A stretch of 64,000 nt of DNA from Chitinolyticbacter albus (GCF_024437655.1 NZ_JANBVF010000002.1:1-64000); one strand, 5' to 3'; shown: positions 25,208 to 33,993, counted from the stretch's first letter. The notes: generated from the letters alone by a model not told the origin. Program-made: numbers and translations.

Positions 25208-27475
25208 TCATGCCTCCATGGCGCGTGGCAACCGGATCAGGCGCGGCAACGCGATCAACGCGGCACACCCGCCCATGCACAGGCCCACCGCCAGCCAGCC
25301 TTGCCAGGCCATGACCCCGAAGCTGGCCAGTTGGTAGTAGCTGCTGGCAACGCCGTAGCCGACGGCAAAGGTCCAGACCGCAGCGAACAGTGACCAGCGC
25401 ACGCCGAGCTCCACCCGTATCGCCCCCAGCGCGGCAAGGCAAGGCGTATAGAGCAGGATGAGCAGCAGGTAGGCAAACGCGCCGACGGCGCCATCGAAGC
25501 GCGCCTGCATCGCGGCGAAGGTGGACACCGACGCCTCGAGCGCGCTGGCCGCCTCAGCCTGGTTAGTCAGATCGCCGACGGACAGCCCCAGCGGATCGGC
25601 CAACTTGTCGACGAGGCCTGCAAGATTGTCCGGCACCGTCTGCCAGGCCGCCTGCAAGCGCGCGCCAAGCACAAAGGCCTCGTCGCCTGCGGGCTCGGGG
25701 GTATACAGCGCATTCAGCGTGCCGACCACCGCTTCCTTGGCCAGCACGCCGGTGAACAGGCCTACCGCCGCCTGCCAGTTATCGGGCTCGATGCCAAGCG
25801 GGGAGAAAGCCGGGGCGATGGTCTGGCCGACTGCAGCCAGCACCGACTGCTCGCTGTCCTCGTGCCCCAGGCTGCCATCGGTACCGAGGGTATTGAGGAG
25901 GGTCAGCACCATGACCATGGGCACGATGATGCGCCCGGCGCCCGCCACGAAATCACGCAGCCGCTGCATCGCGCGACGGACGATGACCATGGGCCGGGGC
26001 AGGTGATAGAGCGGCAGCTCCATCACCAGCGGCGTCCCGTCGCCGGGCAGCAGGCTGCGGCGCAGCAGCCACGCGGTGGCCACGGCGCAGGCGATGCCGA
26101 CGAGGTAGAGCGCGAACACCACGTTCTGCCCGCTCGCGGGAAAGAACGCCGCGGCGAACAGCGTATACACGGGCAGGCGTGCGCCGCAGGACATGAAGGG
26201 CGCCATCATCGCGGTGAGGATACGGTCGCGCCGGTTTTCCAGCGTGCGCGTCGCCATGATGGCGGGCACGTTGCAGCCGAAACCGATCAGCAAGGGCACG
26301 AAGGCCTTGCCCGGCAGCCCCAGCGCGCGCATCGCGCGATCCATCACGAAGGCGGCGCGCGCCATGTAGCCGCTGTCCTCCAGCGCGGAGAGGATCAAAT
26401 ACAGGCTGGCGATCACCGGAACAAAGGTCGCCACGGTCTGGATGCCGCTGCCCGCCCCGCGCTGCAGCACGATCAGCCAAGCCGGCGCATTCCAGCTGGC
26501 CAGCACGCTGGCCGGACCGTCGACCAGCAGCGCCCCGAAGCCCTGGTCGAACACATCGATCAAGGCGCTGCCGACATCGATGGTGAACAGGAACATCAAA
26601 TACATCACGCCCAGGAACACCGGCAATCCCAACCAGCGATTGAGCACCACCCGGTCGATGCGTTCAGTTGCCGAGCGCGAGGCCTGCCCCAGCACGCGGC
26701 GCGCGGCACGGCAGGCCTCGCCGGCGAAGCGGTAACGCGCATCGGCGATCAGGATATCGGCATCCACATCGTCGGCTGCGGCAATCCGGGCCTGCACCTT
26801 GGCCACCAGCGGCAACAGCGCCGGGTGATCCTGCTCGGCCAGCGAGTCGCCCTCCAGCAATTGCAGGGCGGTGCGCGCGGCGTGTTCCCCTGCTTCGGGC
26901 AGCAGGCCGGCCAGCGCGGTGATGCCCGTGCGCGCCGACGCCGGCAAATCGAGCGTGATACGCGGCGCGGCCGCGGTGCCCAGCACGACGGCCGCCTTCA
27001 GCTCGCGGATGCCGTGGCGGCGTGCGGCGGAAATGGCCAGCACCGGGCAACCCAGTTGCCGCGCCAGCGCGTCGCTATCGATCTCGACGCCGGCCGCGGT
27101 CGCGACATCCACCATATTGAGCACCAGCATCAGCGGCACGCCGAGCTCGAGCAGTTGCGTGGTCAGGTAGAGATTACGTTCCAGATTCGCCGCGTCGACG
27201 ATATTGACGACCAGATCGGCCCCGCCCTCGCGGATGAAATCGCGCGCCACGCGCTCGTCGGCAGCGCCTTCGCCAGCGGCGTTGAGCGTGTACAAGCCGG
27301 GTAGATCGATGATCTCGACCTGCACCCCTTCGTGGCGCAGCACGCCACTCTTGCGCTCGACGGTCACCCCGGGCCAGTTCCCCACCTGCTGGCGGCTACC
27401 GGTCAGCACATTGAACAAAGTGGTCTTGCCGCAATTGGGATTGCCGATCAGCGCCACCCGGCGCGGCGCACTCAT
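25208..27475 (-). CDS. feoB: ferrous iron transporter FeoB
   Basis: Main Fe2+ uptake permease of the inner membrane. The 755-residue protein starts with a GTPase domain (G1 GNPNCGKTT, G3 DLPGLYTL, G4 NMVD) followed by a helical GDI-like spacer (about 170-270) and a membrane domain with two Gate motifs, including IGFGCNVPAIMATR and the later YTPCLAALGAI segment. Its ATG overlaps the feoA stop by 4 bases. Confidence 0.98.
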   Translation of the reverse strand: MSAPRRVALIGNPNCGKTTLFNVLTGSRQQVGNWPGVTVERKSGVLRHEGVQVEIIDLPGLYTLNAAGEGAADERVARDFIREGGADLVVNIVDAANLERNLYLTTQLLELGVPLMLVLNMVDVATAAGVEIDSDALARQLGCPVLAISAARRHGIRELKAAVVLGTAAAPRITLDLPASARTGITALAGLLPEAGEHAARTALQLLEGDSLAEQDHPALLPLVAKVQARIAAADDVDADILIADARYRFAGEACRAARRVLGQASRSATERIDRVVLNRWLGLPVFLGVMYLMFLFTIDVGSALIDVFDQGFGALLVDGPASVLASWNAPAWLIVLQRGAGSGIQTVATFVPVIASLYLILSALEDSGYMARAAFVMDRAMRALGLPGKAFVPLLIGFGCNVPAIMATRTLENRRDRILTAMMAPFMSCGARLPVYTLFAAAFFPASGQNVVFALYLVGIACAVATAWLLRRSLLPGDGTPLVMELPLYHLPRPMVIVRRAMQRLRDFVAGAGRIIVPMVMVLTLLNTLGTDGSLGHEDSEQSVLAAVGQTIAPAFSPLGIEPDNWQAAVGLFTGVLAKEAVVGTLNALYTPEPAGDEAFVLGARLQAAWQTVPDNLAGLVDKLADPLGLSVGDLTNQAEAASALEASVSTFAAMQARFDGAVGAFAYLLLILLYTPCLAALGAIRVELGVRWSLFAAVWTFAVGYGVASSYYQLASFGVMAWQGWLAVGLCMGGCAALIALPRLIRLPRAMEA

Positions 27476-27702
27476 GACACGGCCTCGACCAGCAGCATCG
27501 CCGCCTCATGCTTGCGCAGGCTGAGCGTATAGCCGCGTACCGTGATCTCGTAGGGGTCGCCCAGCGGTGCCACCCGCACCACGGTAAACCCCGTCCCCGG
27601 CATCACCCCCATCGCCAACAAGCGCTGCCGGTACGCCTTGTACCCGGGCCCGAACGCCAACACCGTTCCCCGCTCGCCTGACTTCATTGCCGATAGTTGC
27701 AT
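27472..27702 (-). CDS. feoA: ferrous iron transport protein FeoA
   Basis: SH3-like cytosolic accessory of FeoB, 76 residues from ATG 27702, ahead of which AGGG is correctly spaced; a GTG 9 bases upstream is the alternative. Conserved features are LLAMGVMPGTGFTVVRVAPLGDPYEITVRG and LSLRKHEA. First gene of feoABC; its promoter carries FNR and Fur sites. Confidence 0.95.
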   Translation of the reverse strand: MQLSAMKSGERGTVLAFGPGYKAYRQRLLAMGVMPGTGFTVVRVAPLGDPYEITVRGYTLSLRKHEAAMLLVEAVS

Positions 27703-27717
27703 GATCGCCACCCTAAC

Positions 27718-27732
27718 TGATAGTGGTTCTCA
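27718..27732 (-). promoter_or_regulatory. Fur-like box at the feoA start region
   Basis: TGAGAACCACTATCA on the minus strand fits the 7-1-7 inverted repeat of a Fur box with about 10 of 15 positions of the consensus. It lies just downstream of the -10 and overlaps the predicted transcription start, the right place for repression by iron-loaded Fur. Confidence 0.6.
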
Positions 27733-27733
27733 T

Positions 27734-27772
27734 TTTGTACCCGGCTGCAATACCGGCATTGATCGATATCAA
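27734..27772 (-). promoter_or_regulatory. FNR-dependent feoABC promoter
   Basis: TTGATCGATATCAA (27759-27772) is a perfect match to the FNR consensus TTGAT-N4-ATCAA. A TACAAA -10 box sits at 27734-27739. The spacing places the FNR site centre near -41.5, the class II activation position. It predicts feoABC induction under low oxygen, when Fe2+ is stable. Confidence 0.82.
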
Positions 27773-27847
27773 TGTGGAAGGCATCGCGTGATCACGGAAA
27801 ATCACGTCGCCCACCTGCGCACGCGGGCAGCGACGGAGAGCGGAAAC

Positions 27848-27871
27848 GAAAAAGCCGGCGCAAGGCCGGCT
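27848..27871 (-). terminator. terminator of the tRNA operon
   Basis: Minus-strand stem AGCCGGC-CTTGC-GCCGGCT followed by TTTTCGTTT, 36 bases after the last tRNA-Ala. It separates the tRNA operon from feoA. Confidence 0.85.
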
Positions 27872-27906
27872 GGTTCGGTAGCAACGATCAGATGTCGCCA
27901 GGTGAG

Positions 27907-27982
<76 letters not shown>

Positions 27983-28023
27983 ACGATGCTGGAGTCGATA
28001 CGACAAGTGTCGGACCAACGTAT

Positions 28024-28099
28024 TGGCGTCCCCACGGGGATTCGAACCCCGGTTATCGCCGTGAAAGGGCGGTGTCCTAGGCCTCTAGACGATGGGGAC
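28024..28099 (-). tRNA. tRNA-Glu(TTC), copy 1
   Basis: 76 bases with encoded CCA, acceptor GTCCCCA/GGGGAC, anticodon loop CTTTCAC (anticodon TTC), A14 and A37 present. Identical to the copy at 28518. Confidence 0.97.
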
Positions 28100-28142
28100 T
28101 GAGGCGACGTTGCTTCATACCGACAACAACGTGACATATAGG

Positions 28143-28219
28143 TGGCGCACCCGGAGCGATTCGAACGCCCGACCCTCTGGTTCGTAGCCAGATACTCTCT
28201 CCAACTGAGCTTCGGGTGC
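28143..28219 (-). tRNA. tRNA-Arg(ACG), copy 1, altered
   Basis: 77 bases with CCA and anticodon loop CTACGAA. Compared with copy 2 it has two changes: the near-invariant U8 is A (28212) and a D-loop T is G on the tRNA strand (28199). Loss of U8 would break the U8-A14 tertiary pair. Either a degenerating gene or an assembly error. Confidence 0.8.
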
Positions 28220-28270
28220 GCAGCAAACTTTCCTGGTGGGCCGATACCGCCAGCCCTAGCCAAGATAACT

Positions 28271-28346
28271 TGGCGTCCCCACGGGGATTCGAACCCCGGT
28301 TATCGCCGGGAAAGGGCGGTGTCCTAGGCCTCGAGACGATGGGGAC
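28271..28346 (-). tRNA. tRNA-Glu(TTC), copy 2, altered
   Basis: 76 bases with CCA. Anticodon TTC is kept but conserved A14 is C (28333) and A37, next to the anticodon, is C (28309). Copies 1 and 3 have the normal bases at both places. Confidence 0.8.
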
Positions 28347-28389
28347 TGAGGCGACGGTGCTTCATACCGACAACCACGTGACATATAGG

Positions 28390-28466
28390 TGGCGCACCCG
28401 GAGCGATTCGAACGCCCGACCCTCTGGTTCGTAGCCAGATACTCTATCCAACTGAGCTACGGGTGC
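28390..28466 (-). tRNA. tRNA-Arg(ACG), copy 2
   Basis: 77 bases with CCA, acceptor GCACCCG/CGGGTGC, anticodon arm TCTGG-CTACGAA-CCAGA (anticodon ACG, read as inosine after editing). All conserved tertiary bases present. Confidence 0.96.
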
Positions 28467-28517
28467 GCAGCAAACTTTACTGGTGGGCCGATACCGCCAG
28501 CCCTTGCCAAGATAACT

Positions 28518-28593
28518 TGGCGTCCCCACGGGGATTCGAACCCCGGTTATCGCCGTGAAAGGGCGGTGTCCTAGGCCTCTAGACGATGGGGAC
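28518..28593 (-). tRNA. tRNA-Glu(TTC), copy 3
   Basis: Identical to copy 1, 76 bases with encoded CCA and anticodon TTC. Confidence 0.97.
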
Positions 28594-28646
28594 GTCTAAC
28601 ACTTTCAGAATCAAATCGGTCGCCGAAGCGACCGACTCTGGGATCT

Positions 28647-28722
<76 letters not shown>

Positions 28723-28735
28723 GAAAGAGATGCGC

Positions 28736-28764
28736 ATCTTAGACGCGCCCTCCTACCCCGTCAA
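28736..28764 (-). promoter_or_regulatory. sigma-70 promoter of the tRNA operon
   Basis: Minus strand: -35 TTGACG (28759-28764), exact 17-base spacer, -10 TAAGAT (28736-28741), then a GC-rich discriminator (GCGCATC) as in stringently controlled stable-RNA promoters. It lies 13 bases before the first tRNA. Confidence 0.85.
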
Positions 28765-28795
28765 GCGATTCCTGCAGATTTTTTGCAGTCCGCGC

Positions 28796-29596
28796 TTACC
28801 AGGGCGCCCACCATGCACGGTCTTCCAGGAAATCGGAATCCAGCACCGAGCTGTTGGGATAGTTCTGGGTCAATATGCGCTTGGTATCGTCGCGCAGCTC
28901 GTTCAGCCCCAGCTTGTCGTAGGCGCGCACCATCATGCCCAACGCCGGCTCGACCTGCTTGGTATTGGTATAGGTCTCGATCAGATACTTGCCACGGTTG
29001 GCCGCGGCCAGATAGGCGCCGCGCTTGTAATAGTACTTGGCGACGTGCAACTCGTAGTTGGCGAGCGCGCCGATCAGATACCCCATGCGCGCCTCGGCAT
29101 CGCCCACGTACCGGCTCTCGGGGAAACGGGTGACCAGTTGCTTGAAGCTCTCAAACGAATCGCGCGCCGCCTGCGGATCGCGCTCGGACATGTCCTGCTT
29201 GGCCATCCACGACAAAAAGCCCTGGGCTTCGTTGAAGTGGACGAGCCCGCGCAGATAGAGCGCGTAATCCATCGACGGATGCGCCGGATATTGCTTGATG
29301 AAGCGATCAATGGCCGACAGCGCTAGCAGCGGCTCCTGATCCTTGTAATGGTTGTACGCCGATTCCAGCATCGCCTGCTGGGCGTGACGACCGTACGGAT
29401 AACGCGCCTCGAGCTTCTCCAAGAGCTTGTTCGAAGCCTCGTAGTTCTTGTCAGCCTGCTCGGCCTTGGCCTGCGCATAGAGCTTCTCGGCTGACCAGCC
29501 GCGTGTTTCGTCCTGTTCGGTGGGGGTGGAGGAACAACCGGCGATCAGGACAGCTGCAATCGAGGCGGCAAGGAAACGCGGTAGAATCTGGTTCAT
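28796..29596 (-). CDS. bamD: outer membrane assembly lipoprotein BamD
   Basis: Essential TPR lipoprotein of the BAM complex (also known as ComL). The 266-residue protein has a lipoprotein signal with lipobox IAGC (Cys about 21) and five TPR units, beginning YAQAKAEQADKNYEASNKLLEKLEARYPYG. Works with BamC (7702). Its ATG (29594-29596) overlaps the start codon of the divergent rluD, so each promoter lies inside or across the other gene. Confidence 0.96.
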   Translation of the reverse strand: MNQILPRFLAASIAAVLIAGCSSTPTEQDETRGWSAEKLYAQAKAEQADKNYEASNKLLEKLEARYPYGRHAQQAMLESAYNHYKDQEPLLALSAIDRFIKQYPAHPSMDYALYLRGLVHFNEAQGFLSWMAKQDMSERDPQAARDSFESFKQLVTRFPESRYVGDAEARMGYLIGALANYELHVAKYYYKRGAYLAAANRGKYLIETYTNTKQVEPALGMMVRAYDKLGLNELRDDTKRILTQNYPNSSVLDSDFLEDRAWWAPW

Positions 29597-30647
29597 GATG
29601 CATTCCGAAATCGAATCCGACGATTATAACGAGTTCGCCGATACCCGTGTCCTGACTGCACCAGGCGAAATCGCCGGTGAGCGACTGGACGCCGCATTGG
29701 CCAGACTCCTTCCCGAGTTTTCGCGCAGCCGCCTTGCCGGCTGGATCAAGGATGGTCGTGTCACCGTCGACGGCGCACCGGCCAGCCCCAAGACCAAACT
29801 ATGGGGCGGAGAAACGCTGACCGTCGACACCGAACCCAATCCCGAGGAAGTGGCATTCCAGCCCGAGGATGTGCCGCTGGACGTGCTCTACGAGGACGAT
29901 ACCGTCCTCGTGATCAACAAGCCTGCCGGTCTCGTCGTCCACCCCGGCAGTGGCAACTGGTCCGGCACCGTGCTCAACGGCCTGCTGTATCGCTATCCGG
30001 AACTGAAGGCCGTGCCGCGCGCCGGCATCGTCCATCGCCTGGACAAGGACACCAGTGGCCTGATGGTGGTGGCACGCACGCTGGCCGCGCAGCATCACTT
30101 GGTCCAGCAGTTGCAGGCGCGCAGCGTCAAGCGCCACTACCTGGCCATCGCGCAGGGGCTCGTCAGGGCCGACGGCAAGGTCGACGCCCCCATCGGCCGC
30201 CATCCGCGCGAACGCATCAAGATGGCGGTGACCGGCAACGGCAAGCCCGCCGTCACCCACTATCGCGTGCTGGAACGGTTTTCCGCGCATACGCTGATCG
30301 AATGCCGACTGGAAACGGGGCGCACCCACCAGATCCGGGTACATCTGGCGCACATCGGCCATCCGCTCGCCGCCGATCCGGTCTACGGCGGCCGGCCCAA
30401 GCTGTTCGCGCCCGAGATCATGCTGGCGCTGGAAGGCTTTGCCCGGCAGGCCTTGCACGCCAAGAAGCTGTCTCTGGTGCACCCCTTGAGCGGCAAGACC
30501 ATGACCTGGCGCGCGCCGCTGCCCGAGGATTTCGAGCTGCTTATCGCCGCGTTGCGCGCCGAGCAGGGCCTCTCCGAAGAGGATTGGGACGACGACTGGG
30601 ACGACGACGACGAGGATGGCGTCGAGGTGGTCTATGTCCGCGACTGA
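29595..30647 (+). CDS. rluD: 23S rRNA pseudouridine synthase RluD
   Basis: Makes pseudouridines 1911/1915/1917 in 23S rRNA. The 350-residue protein has an S4-like RNA-binding domain (about 25-80, GERLDAALARLLPEFSRSRL) and the synthase domain with catalytic Asp150 in HRLDKDTSGLMV and GRTHQIRVHLAHIGHP. The C-terminus ends in an unusual acidic tail (DWDDDWDDDDEDG). ATG 29595 or 29598 may be the start. Overlaps pgeF by 14 bases; bamD-rluD-pgeF order is common in beta/gammaproteobacteria. Confidence 0.95.
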   Translation: MMHSEIESDDYNEFADTRVLTAPGEIAGERLDAALARLLPEFSRSRLAGWIKDGRVTVDGAPASPKTKLWGGETLTVDTEPNPEEVAFQPEDVPLDVLYEDDTVLVINKPAGLVVHPGSGNWSGTVLNGLLYRYPELKAVPRAGIVHRLDKDTSGLMVVARTLAAQHHLVQQLQARSVKRHYLAIAQGLVRADGKVDAPIGRHPRERIKMAVTGNGKPAVTHYRVLERFSAHTLIECRLETGRTHQIRVHLAHIGHPLAADPVYGGRPKLFAPEIMLALEGFARQALHAKKLSLVHPLSGKTMTWRAPLPEDFELLIAALRAEQGLSEEDWDDDWDDDDEDGVEVVYVRD

Positions 30648-31380
30648 CACCCTGCCCGTGCTCGTTCCCGACTGGCCGGCGCCGGCGCGCGTGCGCGCCT
30701 TGGTCACCACGCGGGCGGGCGGCGTCAGCGCCAAGCCGTTCGATACGCTAAACCTGGGCGACCACGTGGACGACGTTCCGGCATATGTCGCAGAAAACCG
30801 CCGGCGCGTTGCGGCGTTGCTGCCCGGTGAACCGCTGTGGCTCACGCAGGTGCATGGCACCCGCGTGGCCGATGCGGCAATCGAGACGAGCGGCGCGCAA
30901 GCCGATGCGGCGATCGCCCGGCAAGCGCGTGCCGTCTGCGCCATCATGACTGCGGACTGCCTGCCCGTGCTGCTGTGCGATCGCGCTGGTACCGTGGTCG
31001 GCGCGGCGCACGCCGGCTGGCGCGGGCTCTGCGATGGTGTGATCGAAGCCACGGTGACGGCCATGGGCCAACCCGGCGAGACCTTGCTTGCGTGGCTGGG
31101 GCCCGCCATCGGCCCCGCCGCCTTCGAGGTGGGCGACGAGGTGCGCGCCGCCTTCGTGGCCCGGGACGCCGCAGCCGCAGCCGCCTTCAAGCCGGGCGCG
31201 CAGCCCGGAAAATGGTGGGCGGGTATCTATCAGCTGGCCCGGCAGCGCCTGGCCCGGTTGGGAGTCCATGCCGTGTATGGCGGCGAGCTCTGCACGGTCA
31301 GCGACCACGAACGGTTCTTTTCCTATCGCCGGGATGGCCGCACCGGTCGCATGGCCTCGCTGATCTGGCTGGAAGACTGA
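30634..31380 (+). CDS. pgeF: peptidoglycan editing factor PgeF (YfiH, DUF152)
   Basis: A 248-residue copper-amine-like laccase-fold protein now known in E. coli to remove mis-incorporated residues from peptidoglycan precursors. Family motifs are LTQVHGTRV, TADCLPVLLCD and GAAHAGWRGL, whose Cys/His residues form the metal site. ATG 30634 lies inside the rluD 3' end, which indicates translational coupling. Confidence 0.92.
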   Translation: MSATDTLPVLVPDWPAPARVRALVTTRAGGVSAKPFDTLNLGDHVDDVPAYVAENRRRVAALLPGEPLWLTQVHGTRVADAAIETSGAQADAAIARQARAVCAIMTADCLPVLLCDRAGTVVGAAHAGWRGLCDGVIEATVTAMGQPGETLLAWLGPAIGPAAFEVGDEVRAAFVARDAAAAAAFKPGAQPGKWWAGIYQLARQRLARLGVHAVYGGELCTVSDHERFFSYRRDGRTGRMASLIWLED

Positions 31381-31533
31381 ACGTCACGGGGCTGGGGCAG
31401 GCCACCGCATGCGTATGGCTGTATCGATTAGCCGAATACCCAACAGCAAGGCCGCTGATACGCCGATCCGCCACAAAGTTGCATTTGCACGTATACTCTC
31501 GGCCTTCGCCACCTGCCCCTCATCGCCCCTCCC

Positions 31534-32478
31534 ATGAGCACCCTGAGCTGGATCATCACCGCAAGCCTCTTGGGCAGCCTGCTGAGCGTTGCCGCTGCCA
31601 GCGGTATCGCGTATCTGGCCAAGCCGCACTGGGTACCCAAGCTGGTGAGCTTTGCGGTTGGCGCGCTGCTGGCGGCGGTGTTCCTGGAAATCCTGCCGCA
31701 CGCGCTCGGCGAGCATGGCCACGAGCATGCAAGCACACCCACCGTGAGTGCCAGCACGGAACACGATCATGTCGACGGCGAGCGTGACCACGACCACGCC
31801 GAAGCCGCGCCAACCGAGGCCGTGGCCCACGCCCTGGAAGGCGGGGGCGCCAGCGTCGCCGCGGTATCGGCCACGCTGCTCGCCGGCATCCTGCTCTTTT
31901 TCGTGCTGGAAAAACTGGTGATCTGGCGCCACTGCCATCACGACGAATGCGAAGCGCACGATGGTCAAGAACATCACGATGACCATGCGGGCCATGGGCA
32001 TGCTCATGGGCACGGACACGGCGAGCACGGCCGGGCCGGTGCCATGATCATGATCGGCGACACCTTCCACAACTTCCTCGACGGCGCCGTCATCGCCGCC
32101 GCCTTCATGGCCGATACCTCCGTCGGCATCGCCACCGCACTGGCCATCATCGCGCACGAGATTCCGCAGGAAGTGGGCGACTTCATCGTGCTGCTGCATT
32201 CGGGTTACAGCAAGGCCAAGGCGCTGCTGTTCAATGTCGTGTCGTCGCTGGCAGCGCTGGTCGGCGGCCTGCTCGCCTATTTCTCGCTGCAAACGGTGCA
32301 GCAACTGCAGCCCTACATTCTGGCGCTGGGCGCCGCCAGCCTGATCTATGTCGCCATCGCCGACCTGATTCCGGGCCTGCACAAGCGCACCCGGCTCTCG
32401 GACACCGTGCAGCAGGTGGCGCTGATTGCGGCCGGCGTGCTGCTGATCGCCCTGCCCCATCTGTTTCTGCCACACTGA
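31534..32478 (+). CDS. ZIP-family metal transporter
   Basis: A 314-residue inner-membrane transporter, probably for zinc or other divalent cations. It has eight hydrophobic segments, two His/Asp-rich cytosolic loops (near 65-95 and 130-165, e.g. GHGHAHGHGHGEHG) and the ZIP TM4/TM5 metal-site motifs HNFLDGAVIAAAF and HEIPQEVGDF. A TATACT -10-like box lies at 31492-31497. No Zur site is evident. Confidence 0.92.
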   Translation: MSTLSWIITASLLGSLLSVAAASGIAYLAKPHWVPKLVSFAVGALLAAVFLEILPHALGEHGHEHASTPTVSASTEHDHVDGERDHDHAEAAPTEAVAHALEGGGASVAAVSATLLAGILLFFVLEKLVIWRHCHHDECEAHDGQEHHDDHAGHGHAHGHGHGEHGRAGAMIMIGDTFHNFLDGAVIAAAFMADTSVGIATALAIIAHEIPQEVGDFIVLLHSGYSKAKALLFNVVSSLAALVGGLLAYFSLQTVQQLQPYILALGAASLIYVAIADLIPGLHKRTRLSDTVQQVALIAAGVLLIALPHLFLPH

Positions 32479-32546
32479 ATCAGCGCCGGACGGCAAGCGC
32501 CCGGCCTCGTGGTAAGCTCGACAGCAGCTCAACTTCGCCGGCTGTC

Positions 32547-33926
32547 ATGTTCCGCTCACGACCTGGACTGATCACCCTCGCACTGCGCAGCCTCGTGCTG
32601 CGCGGCAACCCCATCGAACACTGGCCGGCCTCGCTATTCTGGCTGATCTGGCTGACCGTGCTGTCGCTCAGCGCGGAGATCGCCGTGCTGATCTGGTGGC
32701 GCGGCTACCCCGGCGAGATCAACGTCTTCGCCTTGCCGGCGGCGCTGATGCCGCTGCTGTGGCTGCTGCTGGTCGGCCAATGGTTCGGGCCGCGCGAGCA
32801 GCGTTGGGCGCAACGGCTGCCGGTGATGTGGATGGCCCTGTCGCTGCTGCTGCTGCCGCTGTGGGTCGGCGGGTACGAGTTGCTGCGGCAGCCTTGGTGG
32901 GACGGCCGTGCAGCCCAGCTGTGGCGCTATCGCTTGTCATGGACGCTGGTGTTGCTGCCGTACTGCTGGCTGGGTCTCGCGCTGCTGCGCCAGCTGTGGC
33001 GCAGCGGGCGACTGCGCGCGCTGGTGACCACCTTGATCGCGGTCGGCGGACTCGTGGGCTTCCAGCTCTATTACCCCGAATCGCCGCTCTGGTTGGCCGA
33101 TGCGCAGGATACCCAGGACGTCGCCGAACCGGTCGCCCCGACACCGCCGCTCCCCGAAACCGCGCTGTTCTTTCGCCAACCCGAGCTGCTGCACCAGGCG
33201 CTGAACCAGCTGACGCCGGAAGTGCCCGGCGCCGTCGATGTCTACACCATCGCCGTGGCAGGCTTCGGTGGCCAGACGGTGTTCCTGCGCGAGGCCGAGG
33301 CTGCGCGCCAGCGCTTCGCCGATCCGCACGGCGGGCGGGATGTGCTACTCGCCAACGCCGCCGCCAGCGCCGATCGCCGGCCCATGGCCAGCCGCGACAC
33401 CCTGGCAGCCACGATCCGCGAGGTCGGTCGGTTGATGAATCCCGCCGAGGACATGCTGGTGCTCTATCTCACCAGCCATGGCGGCGAGGATCACGCGTTC
33501 AGCCTGTCCTATCCCGAGCTGGAGCTCGCCCCGATCACGCCGCAATGGCTGGCCGAAACGCTCAAATCAGCAGGAATACGCTGGAAGCTGGTCGCCGTTT
33601 CCGCCTGTTATTCCGGCGGTTATCTCAAACCGCTGGCCGATCCCTACAGCGCTGTAGTGACTGCCGCCGATGCCAAGCACACCTCGTTCGGCTGCTCGGA
33701 CAACGAGGAATACACCTACTTCGGCCGCGCCTTCATCGTCGATGCGCTGGGTAAGGAGGCGCGACTGCAGCCCGCGTTCAACGCCGCCAAGGCCGCCATC
33801 CTCAAACGCGAAGCCGCCGAGGAGTACGAGCACTCCAATCCGCAGCTCGCCCTCGGCGCCGAGTTTGCGCGGCGCTTTCCCGTGCTTCCATTACGCCGCG
33901 GCCCGCTCGCACCAGCCGAGCGCTGA
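32547..33926 (+). CDS. membrane-anchored C13 (legumain-like) cysteine peptidase
   Basis: A 459-residue protein with four or five N-terminal membrane helices (about 30-180) followed by a C13 peptidase domain (about 215-450). The catalytic dyad is recognisable: His in LYLTSHGGEDHAFSL and Cys in LVAVSACYSGGY. The family includes legumain and GPI8 transamidase. Bacterial members are mostly uncharacterised. It stands alone between the ZIP gene and the flagellar cluster. Topology would put the peptidase domain on one fixed side of the inner membrane, probably the periplasm. Confidence 0.85.
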   Translation: MFRSRPGLITLALRSLVLRGNPIEHWPASLFWLIWLTVLSLSAEIAVLIWWRGYPGEINVFALPAALMPLLWLLLVGQWFGPREQRWAQRLPVMWMALSLLLLPLWVGGYELLRQPWWDGRAAQLWRYRLSWTLVLLPYCWLGLALLRQLWRSGRLRALVTTLIAVGGLVGFQLYYPESPLWLADAQDTQDVAEPVAPTPPLPETALFFRQPELLHQALNQLTPEVPGAVDVYTIAVAGFGGQTVFLREAEAARQRFADPHGGRDVLLANAAASADRRPMASRDTLAATIREVGRLMNPAEDMLVLYLTSHGGEDHAFSLSYPELELAPITPQWLAETLKSAGIRWKLVAVSACYSGGYLKPLADPYSAVVTAADAKHTSFGCSDNEEYTYFGRAFIVDALGKEARLQPAFNAAKAAILKREAAEEYEHSNPQLALGAEFARRFPVLPLRRGPLAPAER

Positions 33927-33993
33927 ACCGCCACCGGCGGCAGCGCGCGTGTAGCAGCCTCACACGCAGGAGGCGCGCCCTTGCGGCTCCGCG

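Larger units (their letters stand above)
28024..28517 (-). repeat. two tandem 247-bp units (tRNA-Glu + tRNA-Arg)
   Basis: Each unit comprises one tRNA-Glu, a 43-base spacer, one tRNA-Arg(ACG) and a further spacer; the second starts exactly 247 bases after the first and a third tRNA-Glu follows. The units differ at eight positions, all within 28199-28375 and all transversions. Confidence 0.95.

Noticed and set aside
31384-32532. Long minus-strand frame opposite the ZIP transporter
   Set aside because: The plus strand encodes a complete ZIP protein with metal-site motifs; the antisense product has no recognisable feature.
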